Below are positions 1-11,106 of a stretch of 64,000 bases of DNA, one piece after another. The notes under the pieces are model-generated. The model did no database searches, was not told the DNA's origin, and saw nothing but the letters and a program-made list of their open reading frames with translations. Source of the stretch: Mesostigma viride (taxonomy: Eukaryota > Streptophyta > Mesostigmatophyceae > Mesostigmatales > Mesostigmataceae); assembly GCA_009746045.1 (NCBI GenBank), contig RPFO01000348.1, forward strand, positions 1,672,801 to 1,736,800, written 5' to 3'. Position 1 is the first letter of the stretch; each line of letters opens with the position of its first letter. The translations under genes were made by a program, and so were the position numbers.

Positions 1-118
1 TTGTTTGGGGAACCGATTGTAGGAGGCTGAGCCCGCAGCCGCCACTGATTAATTGCTATTGAACCCTTGCGGCTGGCCAGGCCGCAAGGAGCTCAGCGGC
101 GCGGCGCTGACGGATAAG

Positions 119-196
119 GCATGCTCGAGCCTCTAACCCAAGACTACCGGTAGGCTACCCGATAGTGCATGCTCGAGCCTCTAACCCGAGACTACC
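119..196. repeat. Short direct repeat, two 30-bp copies
   Basis: Two near-identical 30-bp copies beginning GCATGCTCGAGCC lie at 119-148 and 167-196, differing at one position. They are separated by 18 bp. No coding content is associated with them. The copies could be remnants of a local duplication; no function is proposed. Confidence 0.7.
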
Positions 197-1382
197 AGTA
201 CTCAGCGGATCTGTGCTACCGAGGGCGACGGTTCTCTGACCGTCCCGGCGCGCACTGGCTTCCGTACCTTGCTTAGGCACCGACTAGCATCTAGACACCA
301 AGCTTTGATGCCCACCTAACTAGGCGTCCGGGCCGGCGACTACCGGCCGGCGGATAGATGCCACTCGGGAGCACAACTCGGATGGTGTGGAGTTTCTGTG
401 TCTATGACATGACAGTGTTGCTTTCCATAATATGGCTGTATGGACCTCACACCATCGCTGAACGAACAATAGGTTTACTGCCGGCTCTGTTGCCTGTCTT
501 TACGAGCAGGCTGGGCTGATGCGCGGTACTATTGTGCAGGTCGGGATGGCACTTTTGGCTAGTGTATGATGTCCGCAATGCCGCATGCAAGCGCGCGCAA
601 CCCGCCATCTTGGTGCCCTTGTCAACGTGGCTGTTGAGAACACTCTAGAGACAACACTGTAGCTGCACATCAACGCATGCAGCCAATGTTTAGCACTGGG
701 AGGGTGATGAGGGTGCCCAGTTCTGCATAAGATTCATGGTGACAGTGGGTCTGGAGGGTCCTGAGTGTAAGCTTTATTACGGTGCTTGCTACCTGCGTGT
801 GCGTCAATTTGGGCAGGTTTTGAGCAGAGGCTCTGGGGTAGCATGGTGGAGGTTATGCCCTTATTAATAGATCGAATTTTCTTGGTATCATAGTGCTGGA
901 AACGATTGATGTTGCATGGTAATCGGATGAGCGTGTACAGAGGCCAACTCATTTTTGTGCCCTTCCTGTTGCTTGCTGCGTCGTGCGCAGCTTGGCTTTT
1001 TCTCCTTCATAGCTCTGCCTCTGTTTGAGGCATGGGTAGTAACTTTCCCCAGCTCAAAAGAAATTTTGGAGGAGATGTTGGCCAACATAAAGTATTGGGA
1101 GCAGCACGGGGAGGGAAGCCTCCGAGTAAGTTGTTCAGGGCGGAACTGAGAGATCACCAAAACAGTCTGATGTCGAGCGAAAGGATATGTTGGTTCCAGC
1201 TCGGGTTTGGGGCTGGCTGCAGCAAGTTAACCCACTACCCCGCCACAAATGGATGATAGACGGTGTTGGTACCGGGATTTATATACGCCTGAGAATAGAA
1301 GATATTCACTATGCTAACGGCTACTTGCTGTAATCACAGCGTAGGACCTGTCCAGAGCTTTATAAGTACCTTCTTGAATACT
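197..1382. other. No recognisable gene
   Basis: Only short open frames, none longer than about 90 codons, are present. I recognise no domain, no exon with consistent splice signals and no RNA gene. The stretch is probably intergenic or old repeat sequence. Confidence 0.5.
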
Positions 1383-1990
1383 TCAGCATGTAAGTAACGA
1401 ACTAAGTAAGTAAGTACTTGCGTGTCATGCGCATGGGCATGCCACGGAGTGCTATGCTAATCTCATTAGAAAGTAACTACACGAAAGTTACAATTATCGT
1501 CTGCATAATGCCCCAACCATATAGTCACTAGTAGAGGGGGATATAATCTTCATCTGAGCTGTCCTAGTCTACTGTAATAGCAGACGAGGCGGTAGTGTAG
1601 CGGCTATCCTCAGGGGCAACTTAGCCTCCACCTGCATGCGGACTTCTACCCTGCATTCTACCCGTGAATGGGCCGCGGGGCTTGTGGGTGATCCCTGGGT
1701 ATGCCCCCAAAAAACCTCAGGCTCCGGGAGAAGCCTTAATATTCTACTGGGCTATCGGGGGTTAGAATGCAACCTACCCCCACACCCGTCAGCATGGCCG
1801 AGCGTGCAGTCGTCTTGGATAGCCTGGATGACGCGGAGTTGCTAGCTAGCTGCGACTCCAGACCTGGGCGAGTGAGTCGCGCCACGCACTTGCCTTCGCG
1901 GGTGAATTATCCGCGTAGAAAAGTACCTCATCGGGTACTCCGTGGCATGCCATCAGTGCATGTTCACGCACGCACACACTTACTTACCGT
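1383..1990. repeat. Composite interspersed repeat with TAAG/TTAC microsatellite edges
   Basis: The left part (about 1383-1660) is the reverse complement of about 62905-63190, including the AAGTAAGTAAGTAC run and the sequence around GCAGACGAGGCGGTAGTG. The right part (about 1785-1975) matches about 35462-35640 in the same orientation, sharing ATGGCCGAGCGT and GACGCGGAGTTGCTAGCT. Both ends lie near runs of ACTT/TTAC. Another related copy is at about 6700-6960. This looks like a dispersed retroelement family, perhaps LINE 3' ends with tetranucleotide tails, but I cannot set the element boundaries. Confidence 0.6.
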
Positions 1991-2007
1991 GTTTTTTAAA
2001 TTAGAAC

Positions 2008-2043
2008 GCGATATATCGCGTTGTAAGCTTTTTTTAGAACGCG
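2008..2043. repeat. AACGCGATATATCGCGTT palindrome and partial copy
   Basis: A perfect 18-bp palindrome, AACGCGATATATCGCGTT, is followed within a few bases by another AGAACGCG. Closely related palindromes with ATACAT or ATGTAT cores occur at 5620-5672. The repeat looks like the tip of a small inverted-repeat element. Confidence 0.6.
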
Positions 2044-3050
2044 TATAGCACCTAAGGAAATTTTTTTTTCATGGTCATGTATATACTTTCTTGAAAGCCC
2101 ATAAATCAAAGGATTTTTTGAGCTACTCAGACCTACAAAATGCTTATTCATTAGAGATATACACTGGTTTGAATACAGGGGGGTCTGACCATGACCGCGA
2201 TTTCTTGACCCTAGGTCACAAGTCATGTGCTTATTCACAAATGGTTCATGAAAAAAATCTGGCTTCTTGCACGAGCTATGGGCAACATATGCAGGCTCTG
2301 TGAAACAAAACTCAGGCCCATTGGGCCACTGGAGCTATTTTTCATTAGCATCACAATTACAACGCAGTACAACGCAGTGGGAAACATGAGAGCCCTTCAC
2401 AACATTATGCAACGACACGAGCCCCATAAACGGGGCCATAGTGAGCTTGGAGGGTCAAAACGTTGAAAATAGGTGTTGTATAAGTTATACAGCATCAAAC
2501 ATGCATCAAACATCATGACTGGATGACCTAATATGACTGAATCAGGCAGCCATAGCCAAAGCATCATCCACTCTCACAACGTGTTGAGCACATGCCTCGT
2601 GGGAACGGAGGTGCTGGGTTTTCATTCCATAACGCGTGCAATACTGAAAGAAAGAGGCACGTGTAATGCAAGGCTTGGATAGGTTGAGTGATCCATGAGC
2701 TTACATGCAGGCAAAGATGACGCTGGAATGCATGCTAGTAGCAAGTGGTGGCAAGATGCTAACATGTACAACATATCAGATCAAATGTACAACATATGAT
2801 TATACACCATGATTATGGGCACCTAGCTGATCTTCTTGCACAATCAACGCAGTATAAACCATCAACATCCGATCCTCACGATATATGCACGGCTTGACGA
2901 CGTATACAGCACCTAAATACTGCACAACTGCAACCTGCTATGGCTGACATGCAAGCAACGTCGAGTAGGATGGCGGTCTTAGAGAGGCTGGGCAGAGGTC
3001 GGTAGAAATAAGTGGAAAACTGGCAGAAACTAGGTAGAAACACGAAGGAG
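2044..3050. other. No recognisable gene
   Basis: AT-richer sequence with short frames only. I see no domain, splice-consistent exon or structured RNA. Confidence 0.45.
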
Positions 3051-3059
3051 CCACCACGC

Positions 3060-5042
3060 ATGCACGCAAATGGCTGACGGCGGTATGGCTGACGGCGGAG
3101 TTCAGATCTTTTGCGTCTGAGCCCCAAATTCGGTCAGACCACTTGCATTCGATGCGCCTTTCTAAGACGCACTTGCCAGTATAAACGGTTACGGCTGCCA
3201 CGCAGTATAGACAAAGTTACGCACGTGACCAGCTATGACGACTACCAAAGCAAAACGAGGGCTGGAAAAGGAGCTGGCACAGCTTCCCAGCGCCCAGCCC
3301 AACCCTCTCGCCCTCGCCATTGTTCCGCCGCCAGGCTTACCCGCCAACCAGCCGTCTGGGCCTGCCAACCCACCGCCAGCAGCCCCATCTCCCAGCGCCT
3401 CGCCTGAGCCCAAGAAACCCTGCCACGCTCGCAAATGGCGCCAGTTCCTCCCCGGCGACCGAGGATTCTCCCTCACCGGGTGGCAAGAATTGTCGCCGCA
3501 GGAATGCATTGAGGTTCTCCAGTTCCTCGAACAGGAGCGGAAGCTCTTCGTGAAGGGGGCTATTGACTACGATGGAGACATGTCCTGGCTCTATGCTATG
3601 AACGAAGCACTGAACAACGCCTGGCTATCTTGACCAGCCATTTCCAGCTCCGCCTCATCGACATCACCCGCACGCTCCGCACCCCAGCCCCCGCACAGCC
3701 GGCAGCCCCCTCGGCTTCCTCCCTCTGCAAGGATGACATCCGCGCAGTGCTGGAGGAGCACGTGACCTGGCCGCTGGCCGAGCAGCTGACATCGCTGAAC
3801 ACCACGCTCAACACGGTCGAGGCCCGGGTCTCCAACGTGGAAACCAAGGTCGTCCACAAGCTCCAGCCCCAGTTCACGACGCTGCACACCGCGGCACAAG
3901 CTTCGGAAACGCATGCGGCACTTGTCTCTCGCCTTAACCAGGTGGAGGGCAAGTGTGGCGTGCTCCTGAAGAAGCTTGAGGCCATCACCGCCCACACCGA
4001 GGCCCTGGCCACACAGGTCCCCAAGATAGCGGAGCAGACGGCCACCATTGCATCCCAGCCACCCCGGCAGGATGCTGGCGACCTCCCGCCGCTCTCCTAC
4101 GCGGACCTGCTGCGGTCAGCGACCGCCTCCACCACCGACGCCATCGCCACAAAGCTCCAGGAGCTGGAGGACCACCGCCAGGCCCAGCAACGGGAGGTCA
4201 CCGATCGCGCTCGCCGCGAGTGCCGAGTGGTGCTACGTCGCTTCCCCCAGAAGCCAGGTGAGACGTCAACCTCTCTTGCTGACGAGCTCAAGAACCAGCT
4301 TCTTACCCTCATGGGCCTGGTAGGTGAGGTAGAACTGCGTGGGTGCCACCGCCTTCCCCACTCACGGGATGTCCAAGGCGGCTCCCCCACCAGTCCTACT
4401 CACCTTCTCCTCCCCTGAGGATAAGCAGCGGTTCCTCTCTCGTCGCAAGCGGTTGCACGACCTCACCTGGACGCTGGATGACGACCTCACCCCCGCTCAG
4501 CAACAGCAGCGACGCGACCTGTGGCCGGAATACCTCCGCCATAAGCAGGACCCCCAGAAGCCCAAGGTGTACTGGAGGGGCGGGGACCTGATGATCAACC
4601 ACAAGATGTGGACGCCCCCAGCGGGCTAGAATAGCAATAGCCCTAGCTTGTAACCATTGGCGTCACTGCCGCTAAGGCAGCCATGCCTAGAATGTTGCCT
4701 AGCTGTGCCAACACACCTAGTCACGTGCCGCCAACGCACGGTACACAACCAGCCATAGCCTAGTCCTAGTACAGCCATGCTACGCCCTGGCTATGTTCAG
4801 ATTACTTGCCCACGCTCCTTGCTATGATATGCTCACATGGGTCTTATTGCACCCACAGTTTGCCGGATCGTTAGCCTGTCCTTTTAGCTAGCCGCGCCCG
4901 ATTGCAGCTGTGGCATGCCTTTGGCATGAAGGAGACTGGGGGTCTCTGCCCTTTCTCCTGTAGTGCACACACAGGGATTAAAAGCACTTCGGTGCTCCGT
5001 GACTCCCCAACGGGAGCACGAGTTTAATTAATTAATTAATTA
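3060..5042 (+). mobile_element. LINE relative carrying only ORF1 (HAL1-like), plus copy
   Basis: The 5' end has two partial copies of ATGGCTGACGGCGG, followed by a leader that is shared, reverse-complemented, with about 52800-52960 and 8860-8930. One ORF1-type gene follows (3235-4629). Roughly 400 bp of 3' sequence ends in a (TTAA)n run at about 5023-5042. No reverse transcriptase or endonuclease frame follows before the tail, so the copy must be moved by another LINE's machinery or is an internal deletion. A second copy with the same architecture lies on the minus strand at about 51007-52960, so the ORF1-only form is a family trait rather than a local accident. I did not identify target-site duplications. 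Confidence 0.65.
3235..4629 (+). pseudogene. L1-ORF1-like RNA-binding protein, two frameshifts
   Basis: The frame runs 3235-3633, then continues in other frames at about 3630-4418 and 4339-4629, so two indels break it. The amino part is Pro/Ala-rich with a TAQPNPLALA-like low-complexity stretch and a PSASPEPKK segment also present in the 51.4-52.8 kb copy. A long region rich in heptad-like Leu/Val/Ala (around VEARVSNVETKV) suggests a coiled coil. It is followed by RRECRVVLRRFPQK, which aligns in spirit with the RRM start of L1 ORF1p. The end has LTFSSPEDKQRFLSRRKRLH and LDDDLTPAQQQQRRDLWPEY, resembling the ORF1p C-terminal domain. Such proteins coat LINE RNA as trimers. Both copies here are broken. 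Confidence 0.6.
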
Positions 5043-5616
5043 ATAGCCACGGTCACGCCTTACGCTATTTGCAGGCACCATCATGCCCGGAGCTACCCAA
5101 TAAAAGTCTGCACAAATCTCGGTTTAGCCGAGAGTCCGGGCGTTCGGAATGAATAAACATGTGTTAAGAAGTCGACACACCATGGAAATACCAAGCATGG
5201 TGCCGCAGCAGACCCGAGTCTTGACGTAATAATATGTATATGCCGGTTTCCAGGGTTTCCGCATGAAAGTTGGGTGAGAAACTGGAAAAAACTACGTTTC
5301 CTTTGCCCCAGTACCTCAACAAACTCGTAGAAACCTAATTATCAACCTTTGAACACATCATCATGGTCATGCCACCCAACAGCCACTGAAATTCGCGCGA
5401 AAACTGGCGAGATCTACCTGCCGCCATCGATCGCCGTCGTCTTCACCTTCGTCCCGCAAAAATTCCTGATTTCAGTGGTACATATTTGTAATTGCAGCTG
5501 TCACCAAAAAAATACCAAAAATACCAGGATTTTTTTCTTGAATTCTATGAGATGCTTCTGACCTATTTTGAAAGTTTCAGACCAAAAATCGCATGTTTAA
5601 TAGGTTTGCCACGTGT
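5043..5616. other. No recognisable gene
   Basis: Follows the LINE tail. It contains only short frames and a run of A/T-rich sequence. I see no gene. Confidence 0.4.
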
Positions 5617-5672
5617 CAGATTACAACGCGATACATCGCGTTCTAACCCTACAACGCGATGTATTGCGTTGT
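5617..5672. repeat. Inverted repeat built from TTACAACGCGAT/ATCGCGTT
   Basis: TTACAACGCGATACATCGCG and, 10 bases later, CAACGCGATGTATTGCGTTGTAA-type sequence form nested palindromes. The two outer arms, TTACAACGCGAT and its complement, can pair into a hairpin. The same motif occurs at 2008-2043. A (TTAA)n run follows at about 5684-5706. Confidence 0.6.
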
Positions 5673-6185
5673 AAAAAAACACGGGTTAATTAATTAATTA
5701 ATTAATTGACACGTGACCGCGTCACGTGAGCATAAGTCCTCAGTGGGAGGGGAACATGGGATGGAATGGAGGGTGTAAGCTATCTAGGTCCTAGTTACAG
5801 GGGTGTGGGCACCGCGGCCCGAATCGCTATGAATGCCATACTTGGTCACACGCGGAGCCCCCACAGGCTTGGGGGTGCATGGTCTCCTTCATCACGACTT
5901 GCCATCTATCCTTGCGCACCATCTGCCTCCATATTACAGACAAACCAGGAGGCTGCCCGGGTGTGAGCCCGTCACGTCTAGTGTAGCACATGTCCATGCC
6001 GAGTCTATCACGAAAAGTCCACGAACTCGTGGCGGCCCTGCCGCGCGTGGCCGGGGGCACGCCAGGTGAGGACATATCGCCCAGGCTGGGCGGGCTTGGT
6101 GCCAGCTAGTCTATAGATCTGATGTACATATCTACCTGATCTGTGCGGGCCAGGTGCCCGGCTAGCCAGGCCCAGGCGCCTGTGC
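5673..6185. other. Repeat-like sequence, no gene
   Basis: Begins with a (TTAA)n tract that resembles a LINE tail, then the motif GTGAGCATAA-GTCCTC, which recurs with changes near 27490, 28515 and 35340. No coding region is recognised. Confidence 0.4.
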
Positions 6186-6480
6186 CTAATAATGTGGGAA
6201 ACATAGTAGGGCAAATTGATCAGCGTACAAATCCTCATTACTAATGTGCAAACCAAAGGGGATGTTAAGGGCCTTGCGCAGCATCTTGGTGACGGCGCCG
6301 TCGAGCCGTTGCTCCAGCTCCTGCGTCAGTGTCCAGGTCTCGGCGCCGTAGGTCAGGATCGTCAGAATGACGACCTTGAAGAGGTCACGCTTGACGATCC
6401 GGGGTAGGGCGGGGTTGCTCCACCAGCGGCGGTGGTCATGGAGGTGCGCCCACGCCATGCCGATCCGTGTCGTCATGTCG
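6186..6480 (-). pseudogene. LINE reverse transcriptase C-terminal fragment
   Basis: The minus-strand frame contains MAWAHLHDHRRWWSNPALP, then a TILTYGAETWTLTQELEQRL segment and a MLRKALNIPFG segment. The YGAETW-type signature is typical of the thumb region after the palm in non-LTR reverse transcriptases, where YGSE.W is common. The same three blocks recur on the plus strand at about 7780-8030, so this is an inverted partial copy of the same LINE. The catalytic palm motifs are absent, so the fragment cannot be active. Upstream (6480-6800, minus) continues with degenerate sequence. Confidence 0.65.
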
Positions 6481-6689
6481 TCCTCGCAGTCGGGAAGCCA
6501 ACTGCCGAGCAGCTTGAAGCGGCCTGAAGGAGGGTAGTTGACCTCGGCATCGTCTAAGAGGCGGACTCAGTGTGGGTGGGGGCCCTGCCATGCCGAGGGC
6601 CAGGGCCTCCGTTTTGGGGCTGATTTCTAGACCGCAACCGCCCGAGCCTCGAGCGCCAGGCAGTCCTGGCAGCCAAAGTTGGGCAGACT

Positions 6690-6960
6690 CCGGCTTACAT
6701 ACATACTCCGACTTACTTACATACTTACTTACATACTTACTTATCCTCAGGGGCAATAATCTCCACCTGCGGACTTCCACCCTGCAATCTAGCAAATATG
6801 GGCGCCGCGGGGCCCGTGGGGATAAAACAGGAGCATGCCCCTCATGCAGGAAGGTGCTTATCGCAGACAGCAGCCCGTTTCTTGTTGTCTATCACTGCGG
6901 GCGCGGTGCATCCCGGCAAAGCGCCGCACTCAAGTAATTGTTCATGCGCATGATCCTCAA
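6690..6960 (+). repeat. Interspersed repeat related to 62735-63010
   Basis: Starts with ACTTACTTACATACTTAC microsatellite-like sequence, then TCCTCAGGGGCAATAATCTC and a GGGGATAAAACAGGAGCATG segment. These match the complement of about 62735-62995 and part of 1600-1690. The block sits directly upstream of the plus-strand LINE fragment, so it may be part of the same element family. Confidence 0.6.
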
Positions 6961-8260
6961 CCGCCGGTTCGTTCTGCTCTCGACCGTCACCTTGGGGGGA
7001 GTCACATGGGCCCGCTTTCGTCCTCAGTGGGCGCAACACCGTAATGGCCATCTTCGTCGCGCGTCGCCTCTTCGAGGAAATCACGCTCCTGCAACCTGGT
7101 GAGTTTCCCGCCATCCTGATCTTCGTCGACTTCATCAAGGCTTTGGCTTCTGTCCTCTGCCGGGGCAGCTCTATGGGCTGTCCTTGCTCGTGCTCGCGTC
7201 CCCACTCCCCTGATTAATTACTGTCCTCCGCACGCTGTATGAGGGGCCGACGTACCTCCTCGGCCGGTGCGCACTACACGCATTTGACCCCGCCATGTCC
7301 ATTGCCCAGACCGGCGTCTGGCAGGGTTGCGTCCTGTCGCCGTACCTGTTTCTTATTGTAGTGGATTACGTGTTATGCGCCGGGCACGTGCCCGCTTTGC
7401 TCAGCTGGCTGGCCATGCCCCTGGCATAGTAGTGATCACAAACGAGCTTGGGGAAGGGGAGCTGACCAACAAGCAGAATTTACTAGCTGACCTCATTTAT
7501 GTCGACGACATCACGCTCATATTGAGAAGCTGGAGTCTGCCCCAACTTTGCATGCCGGGCTGGACTCGGCCTGGCGCTCGAGGCATGGACTGTCTGTGAC
7601 TCTAGAAAGCAGCTCCAAAACGGAGGCCCTGGGTGCTCTCGGCCTGGCCGGGCCCGGGCCGCCCCCACTCCGCCTCTTACACGACACCGAGGTCAATTTC
7701 TCTACTTCAGGCCGCTTCAAGTTGCTCGGCAGTTTGCTTCCCGACTGCGAGGACGTCAACTGACGACCCGGATAGGCATGCATGGCGTGGGCGCAACTCC
7801 ATGACCACCGCCGCTGGTGGAGCAACCTGGCCGCCGCCCTACCCGGCCCGGATCGTCAAGCGTGACCTCTTCAAGGTGATCAATCGTCATTCTGACGATC
7901 CTGACCTAGTCGGTAACGGCGCCGAGACCTGGACATTGACGCAGGAGCTGGAGAAACTGAACGACTCGACGGCAACGTCATCAAGATGCTGCGCAAGGGC
8001 CTTAATATCCCCTTTGGTTAATTGCACATTAGTAGACTGTGAGGATTTGTACGCTGATTTGCCATATACTGTGTTAAGTGTCATTTCCCGCATTCTTAGG
8101 CCGGCACAGCTAGCCGCCTGCCGGTTCCAGGAGCGCATCGCCTTTGGCGCATTCAGACAGGGTGACATGCCCTACTGCGAGTTTGAGATGGGGTTTGACG
8201 AGATGGCGAACCGCCTATTGGATGTGTCGGGCCACGAGTACCGAACTTAGATCCGCCTCA
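6960..8260 (+). pseudogene. Decayed LINE reverse transcriptase
   Basis: Reading through several frameshifts, the plus strand shows non-LTR RT blocks in the right order: ARRLFEEITLLQPGEFPA then IFVDFIKALASV (block 2, DF-KAFDSV type) at about 7055-7150, GVWQGCVLSPYLF at 7313-7351, LADLIYVDDITLI with the catalytic YVDD at about 7486-7524, then RRWWSN and the AETWTLTQELE thumb block around 7815-7950. Frame changes between blocks and several stop codons make it a pseudogene. The order and motifs place it in the LINE RT family; the clade is not determined. The C-terminal blocks are repeated in inverted orientation at 6186-6480. Confidence 0.7.
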
Positions 8261-8427
8261 TGGAGGCCATCCACCCTGAGCAGCAGCTGCATGGAGGCTA
8301 GGAAGAAGTTTGCAGACACCCCGTGGCATCTGTGGGACATATGTCCAAGGTCAAAGCGTATCTCCTCACTACAGTGGATTAACATGGCTAGTAGGACTGC
8401 ACGCTCGCCGACACGGCGCGGTACTGC

Positions 8428-8720
8428 ATGACGCGTCGAATCCTGCAGACGAAGGCGAACACGCGGAGGAATCCCCAGTTGATGAGGAGCAAGATGGGGA
8501 AGAGCTCGGCGACACGCAGAATGCTCTACCCCAGGTCAATGCTTTACTCGACACCCGCACTCTGGCACATACGGTGCTTCTATTGCCAGGAGATCGGTCA
8601 CATGAAGCGCAACTGCCTGAAGTTGAGGAGAGGAGCAGACACCAGCCCGGTGACACGTCGACAACCTATACTGACCATGATCGTGTGGACCCCGAGCTTC
8701 GCATTGCGGTTTGATAAGCT
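8428..8720 (+). pseudogene. Gag-type CCHC zinc-knuckle fragment
   Basis: The frame at 8428 contains CFYCQEIGHMKRNC at 8575-8616, an exact CX2CX4HX4C zinc knuckle. It is preceded by basic sequence and followed by LRRGAD. Such knuckles bind nucleic acid in retroelement Gag or LINE ORF1 proteins. No matching longer Gag domain is recognised around it, so it is treated as a remnant. It lies just downstream of the RT pseudogene and could belong to a different element. Confidence 0.6.
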
Positions 8721-8859
8721 CAGTCAACTATTCATCTTTGGGAACGAACCAACCTGTTCCCTTCTTCCCTGGCAGGCTGCTGCCAGGCTACGGGCCGGGC
8801 ATGCAGGTCTGCCGCATAGTCGGCGACTGATTCCGAAATGTTACGGCAGGGAGGTCTGA

Positions 8860-8930
8860 CACTGTGATCTGACGGGATTTGGGGCTCAGACGCGAAAGTT
8901 CTGAGCTCCGCCGTCAGCCATGGCTACCTC
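8860..8930 (-). mobile_element. Isolated 5' end of the ORF1-only LINE family
   Basis: The block GGGGCTCAGACGCGAAAGTT followed by TGAGCTCCGCCGTCAGCCAT matches, reverse-complemented, the leader at about 3080-3130. It also matches 52905-52950 in the same orientation. No ORF1 is attached. A 5' end without the rest is unexpected for a LINE and suggests a rearranged or internally deleted copy. GCATGCAT microsatellite follows at 8939-8985. Confidence 0.5.
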
Positions 8931-9139
8931 GTGGCTCGTTGCATGCATGCTATGCTGTGGCTCGTTGCATGCATGCATGCATGCAAGCGGTCATACCTGC
9001 TCATAATGGTTAAAGAGTTGGTGGTTGTTTTCTTCAAGCATCTAGCATTTGTTTTTCGTGGTTCTGCCCCATTTGCAGGGGGCAAGCTTAGGAATGTGCT
9101 CATGGTATCGCCTCATGTCATGGTGCACTGGTCAAGCAT

Positions 9140-9576
9140 GCAGGCTGGCAGCTATAACAAGATGTAATATGGGCAAACTAGGTCAGAATGACCTGTAATT
9201 TGGTGGCAAGCTTCGTGAAACATGAATATAATTACTTGCACTTGTTTTGGCCCAGTTTGTGGTGGGCAAGGGTGTCTTTGTGGTAGTGTTTGAGCTCCAA
9301 ACCACAAAAAGCGATCATTTTGTTCTTGCAGATGACCATATTTCAATGTGGGTAAACGTGGTCAGAATGAGCTGAAACTTTGGGGCTGTGTGATTGCAAC
9401 CCAGCTGGGCCAATTTTGAATATAAGATTTGCCCCCATGGCATGTGTCTATGATTTGATATATTTTTTTAGGCACCAAAAAATACGTGTTTTGGGCTAAA
9501 TTATTTCAATGTGTCTAAACATGCTTATTCTGACCTGCAAACTAGCTGGAATTAATGGCAAGGGTTGCAATTAGAT
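9140..9576. repeat. Degenerate tandem repeat, period roughly 165-177 bp
   Basis: Three related segments start with GGGCAAACTAGGTCAGAATG (about 9170), GGGTAAACGTGGTCAGAATG (about 9349) and a GTCTAAACATGCTTATTCTG version (about 9513). Each is followed by similar text. The spacing is about 177 and 165 bp. This is an old satellite-like array with no coding content. Confidence 0.5.
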
Positions 9577-9975
9577 GGGAATATATGATTTGGCCACATT
9601 GGGTTTGCCCATTGTCCTAGGGAAAATCGGCCAAAAATAGCGTCTTTTTCTATTTTTAGCACATGACTGTCACATGGTGGGGGGTAGTACCCCCCCAAGT
9701 GGTTGGAATTTTTTTTTTTTAAGGGGAGGGGACACCCCTAAAGGGCACTTTTCTGGAAGCCATACCTATGCATGTGCTAAAAATCCAATGATGATTGGGG
9801 ACCATAAATATGATAAAAAAAAATTTTTCCAGCCACTTGGGGGTCACCCCCAAGTGGTGGTACTAGCCCCCACCATACACCGGTTACGCGCTAAAAATAG
9901 AAAAGACGCTATTTTAGTCACATTTTTCCTAGGACAATGGGCAAACATATTGCCAGGACCAAATCATATATTCCC
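9577..9975. mobile_element. Foldback element with ~130-bp inverted arms
   Basis: Left arm from 9577 (GGGAATATATGATTTGG, TTTGCCCATTGTCCTAGG, AAAATAGCGTCTTTT, GGTGGGGG, CCCAAGTGG) recurs in reverse complement ending at 9975, with the same order of blocks and some divergence. The centre contains GGGGACACCCCTAAAGGGCA. A copy of the central part is at about 27190-27310. Long arms and no coding capacity point to a non-autonomous foldback/MITE-type DNA element. I could not assign target-site duplications. Confidence 0.6.
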
Positions 9976-10190
9976 GCATAGTTCCCCCACTTTTGAGAAA
10001 GCCTGCCTAATTTTGAGCACTTGTAAAATAATGAATTAATGATGTTTAGACACATTGATGGATTTTCCCGCAAAAAGGGTCCTTTTTTAAACAAAAAAAA
10101 TAAAACAAATCATAAACACATGCAATAGTGCCAAATCATATATTCCCAAATACTAGAGAGGGGGGGGCATGCAGCCCCAAATTTTCAGGT

Positions 10191-10622
10191 CATTCTGACA
10201 AGCGCTGCCAGCCCTATTTGATGGATATTCCTAGATTGCCACCTGTGACGAAGCTAAGGGAGGCTTTAGCTAGTATTTAACCACACTAACACCCCTTTAT
10301 ACATCTAAGCCTCATGAAAACTGGCCAAACCACATACTACCATTCTCTGCACATATGGTACCTCCTATGTTCAAGGTTTGACGCCATTCTGACAAGAACT
10401 GCCTAAGTTACAACCATTCCAAGACGGCCACCCATGTAGACGCTACAAGGAAATTAGAGTAACCATTAAGCCACACTAGCACCTCCTTCTTCATCAAAGA
10501 CATCTGCAAACTGACCAAAGCACACATAATCAACTCTTGCACGCTGACGGCAACGCATGCTCAATGTGGGGGGTCATTGCGACAAGAACTGCTCAAGTTG
10601 ATGGGTTTCCTATATTAAGGAC
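10191..10622. repeat. Satellite-like tandem array, ~192-bp period
   Basis: CATTCTGACAAG-type starts occur at 10191, 10384 and 10575 (the last with one change), giving periods of 193 and 191 bp. Each is followed by related sequence (GACAAGAACTGC, CCACACTA-CACC). The array is interrupted at 10622 by the LTR retrotransposon. Confidence 0.6.
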
Positions 10623-11001
10623 AGTTAGTCTAAGTCTCCCGCCTGTAGCCTAAGTGGACACGTGCCAGCACCGCCGGCGCCCAATTGGGTGCTGGGACGG
10701 TGCTGGACTAGATCAGTCGTGGCATGGACACGTGGCTAGACTCAGTATGTGATGAGCCGGTACCTCAGTACCGGGACTGTAGTTGTCATGTTAGGACTGA
10801 CTAGATCAGGTTGTAACTGATAGGTTAGTCCGTCCAGGATCAGTAAGTTAGTTTAACTTACGCAAAGTCTGGCCAGCCATCGTTGACGGCTGGCCAGCAG
10901 TATATGTTCCATTCTATCCTAATGCCAAGGTGTCTCGTCGTTCACGCACACACACGCCATTTGGCAGTGCCCAAGCATTCCAAGCTTTGTGTTGCATAAC
11001 T
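10623..11001 (+). repeat. Left LTR (379 bp)
   Basis: Starts AGTTAGTCTAAG and ends GTTGCATAACT. It contains hairpin-prone blocks: CCGGTACCTCAGTACCGG, and GGCCAGCC-N-GGCTGGCC followed by TATATG, which could be the promoter TATA. It differs from the right LTR at one noticed base in the TATATGTTCC/TATATGTGCC segment. A conventional tRNA primer site directly after it was not recognised. Confidence 0.9.
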
Positions 11002-11106
11002 TGCATTAAAAACTCCAAAAACAATACACACAACAGGACGACGAGCGTTCATTTCGCGAACAAAACAACCCATTCCATTTTTCTACCTCCAGTTTTTTTT
11101 TGAAAA

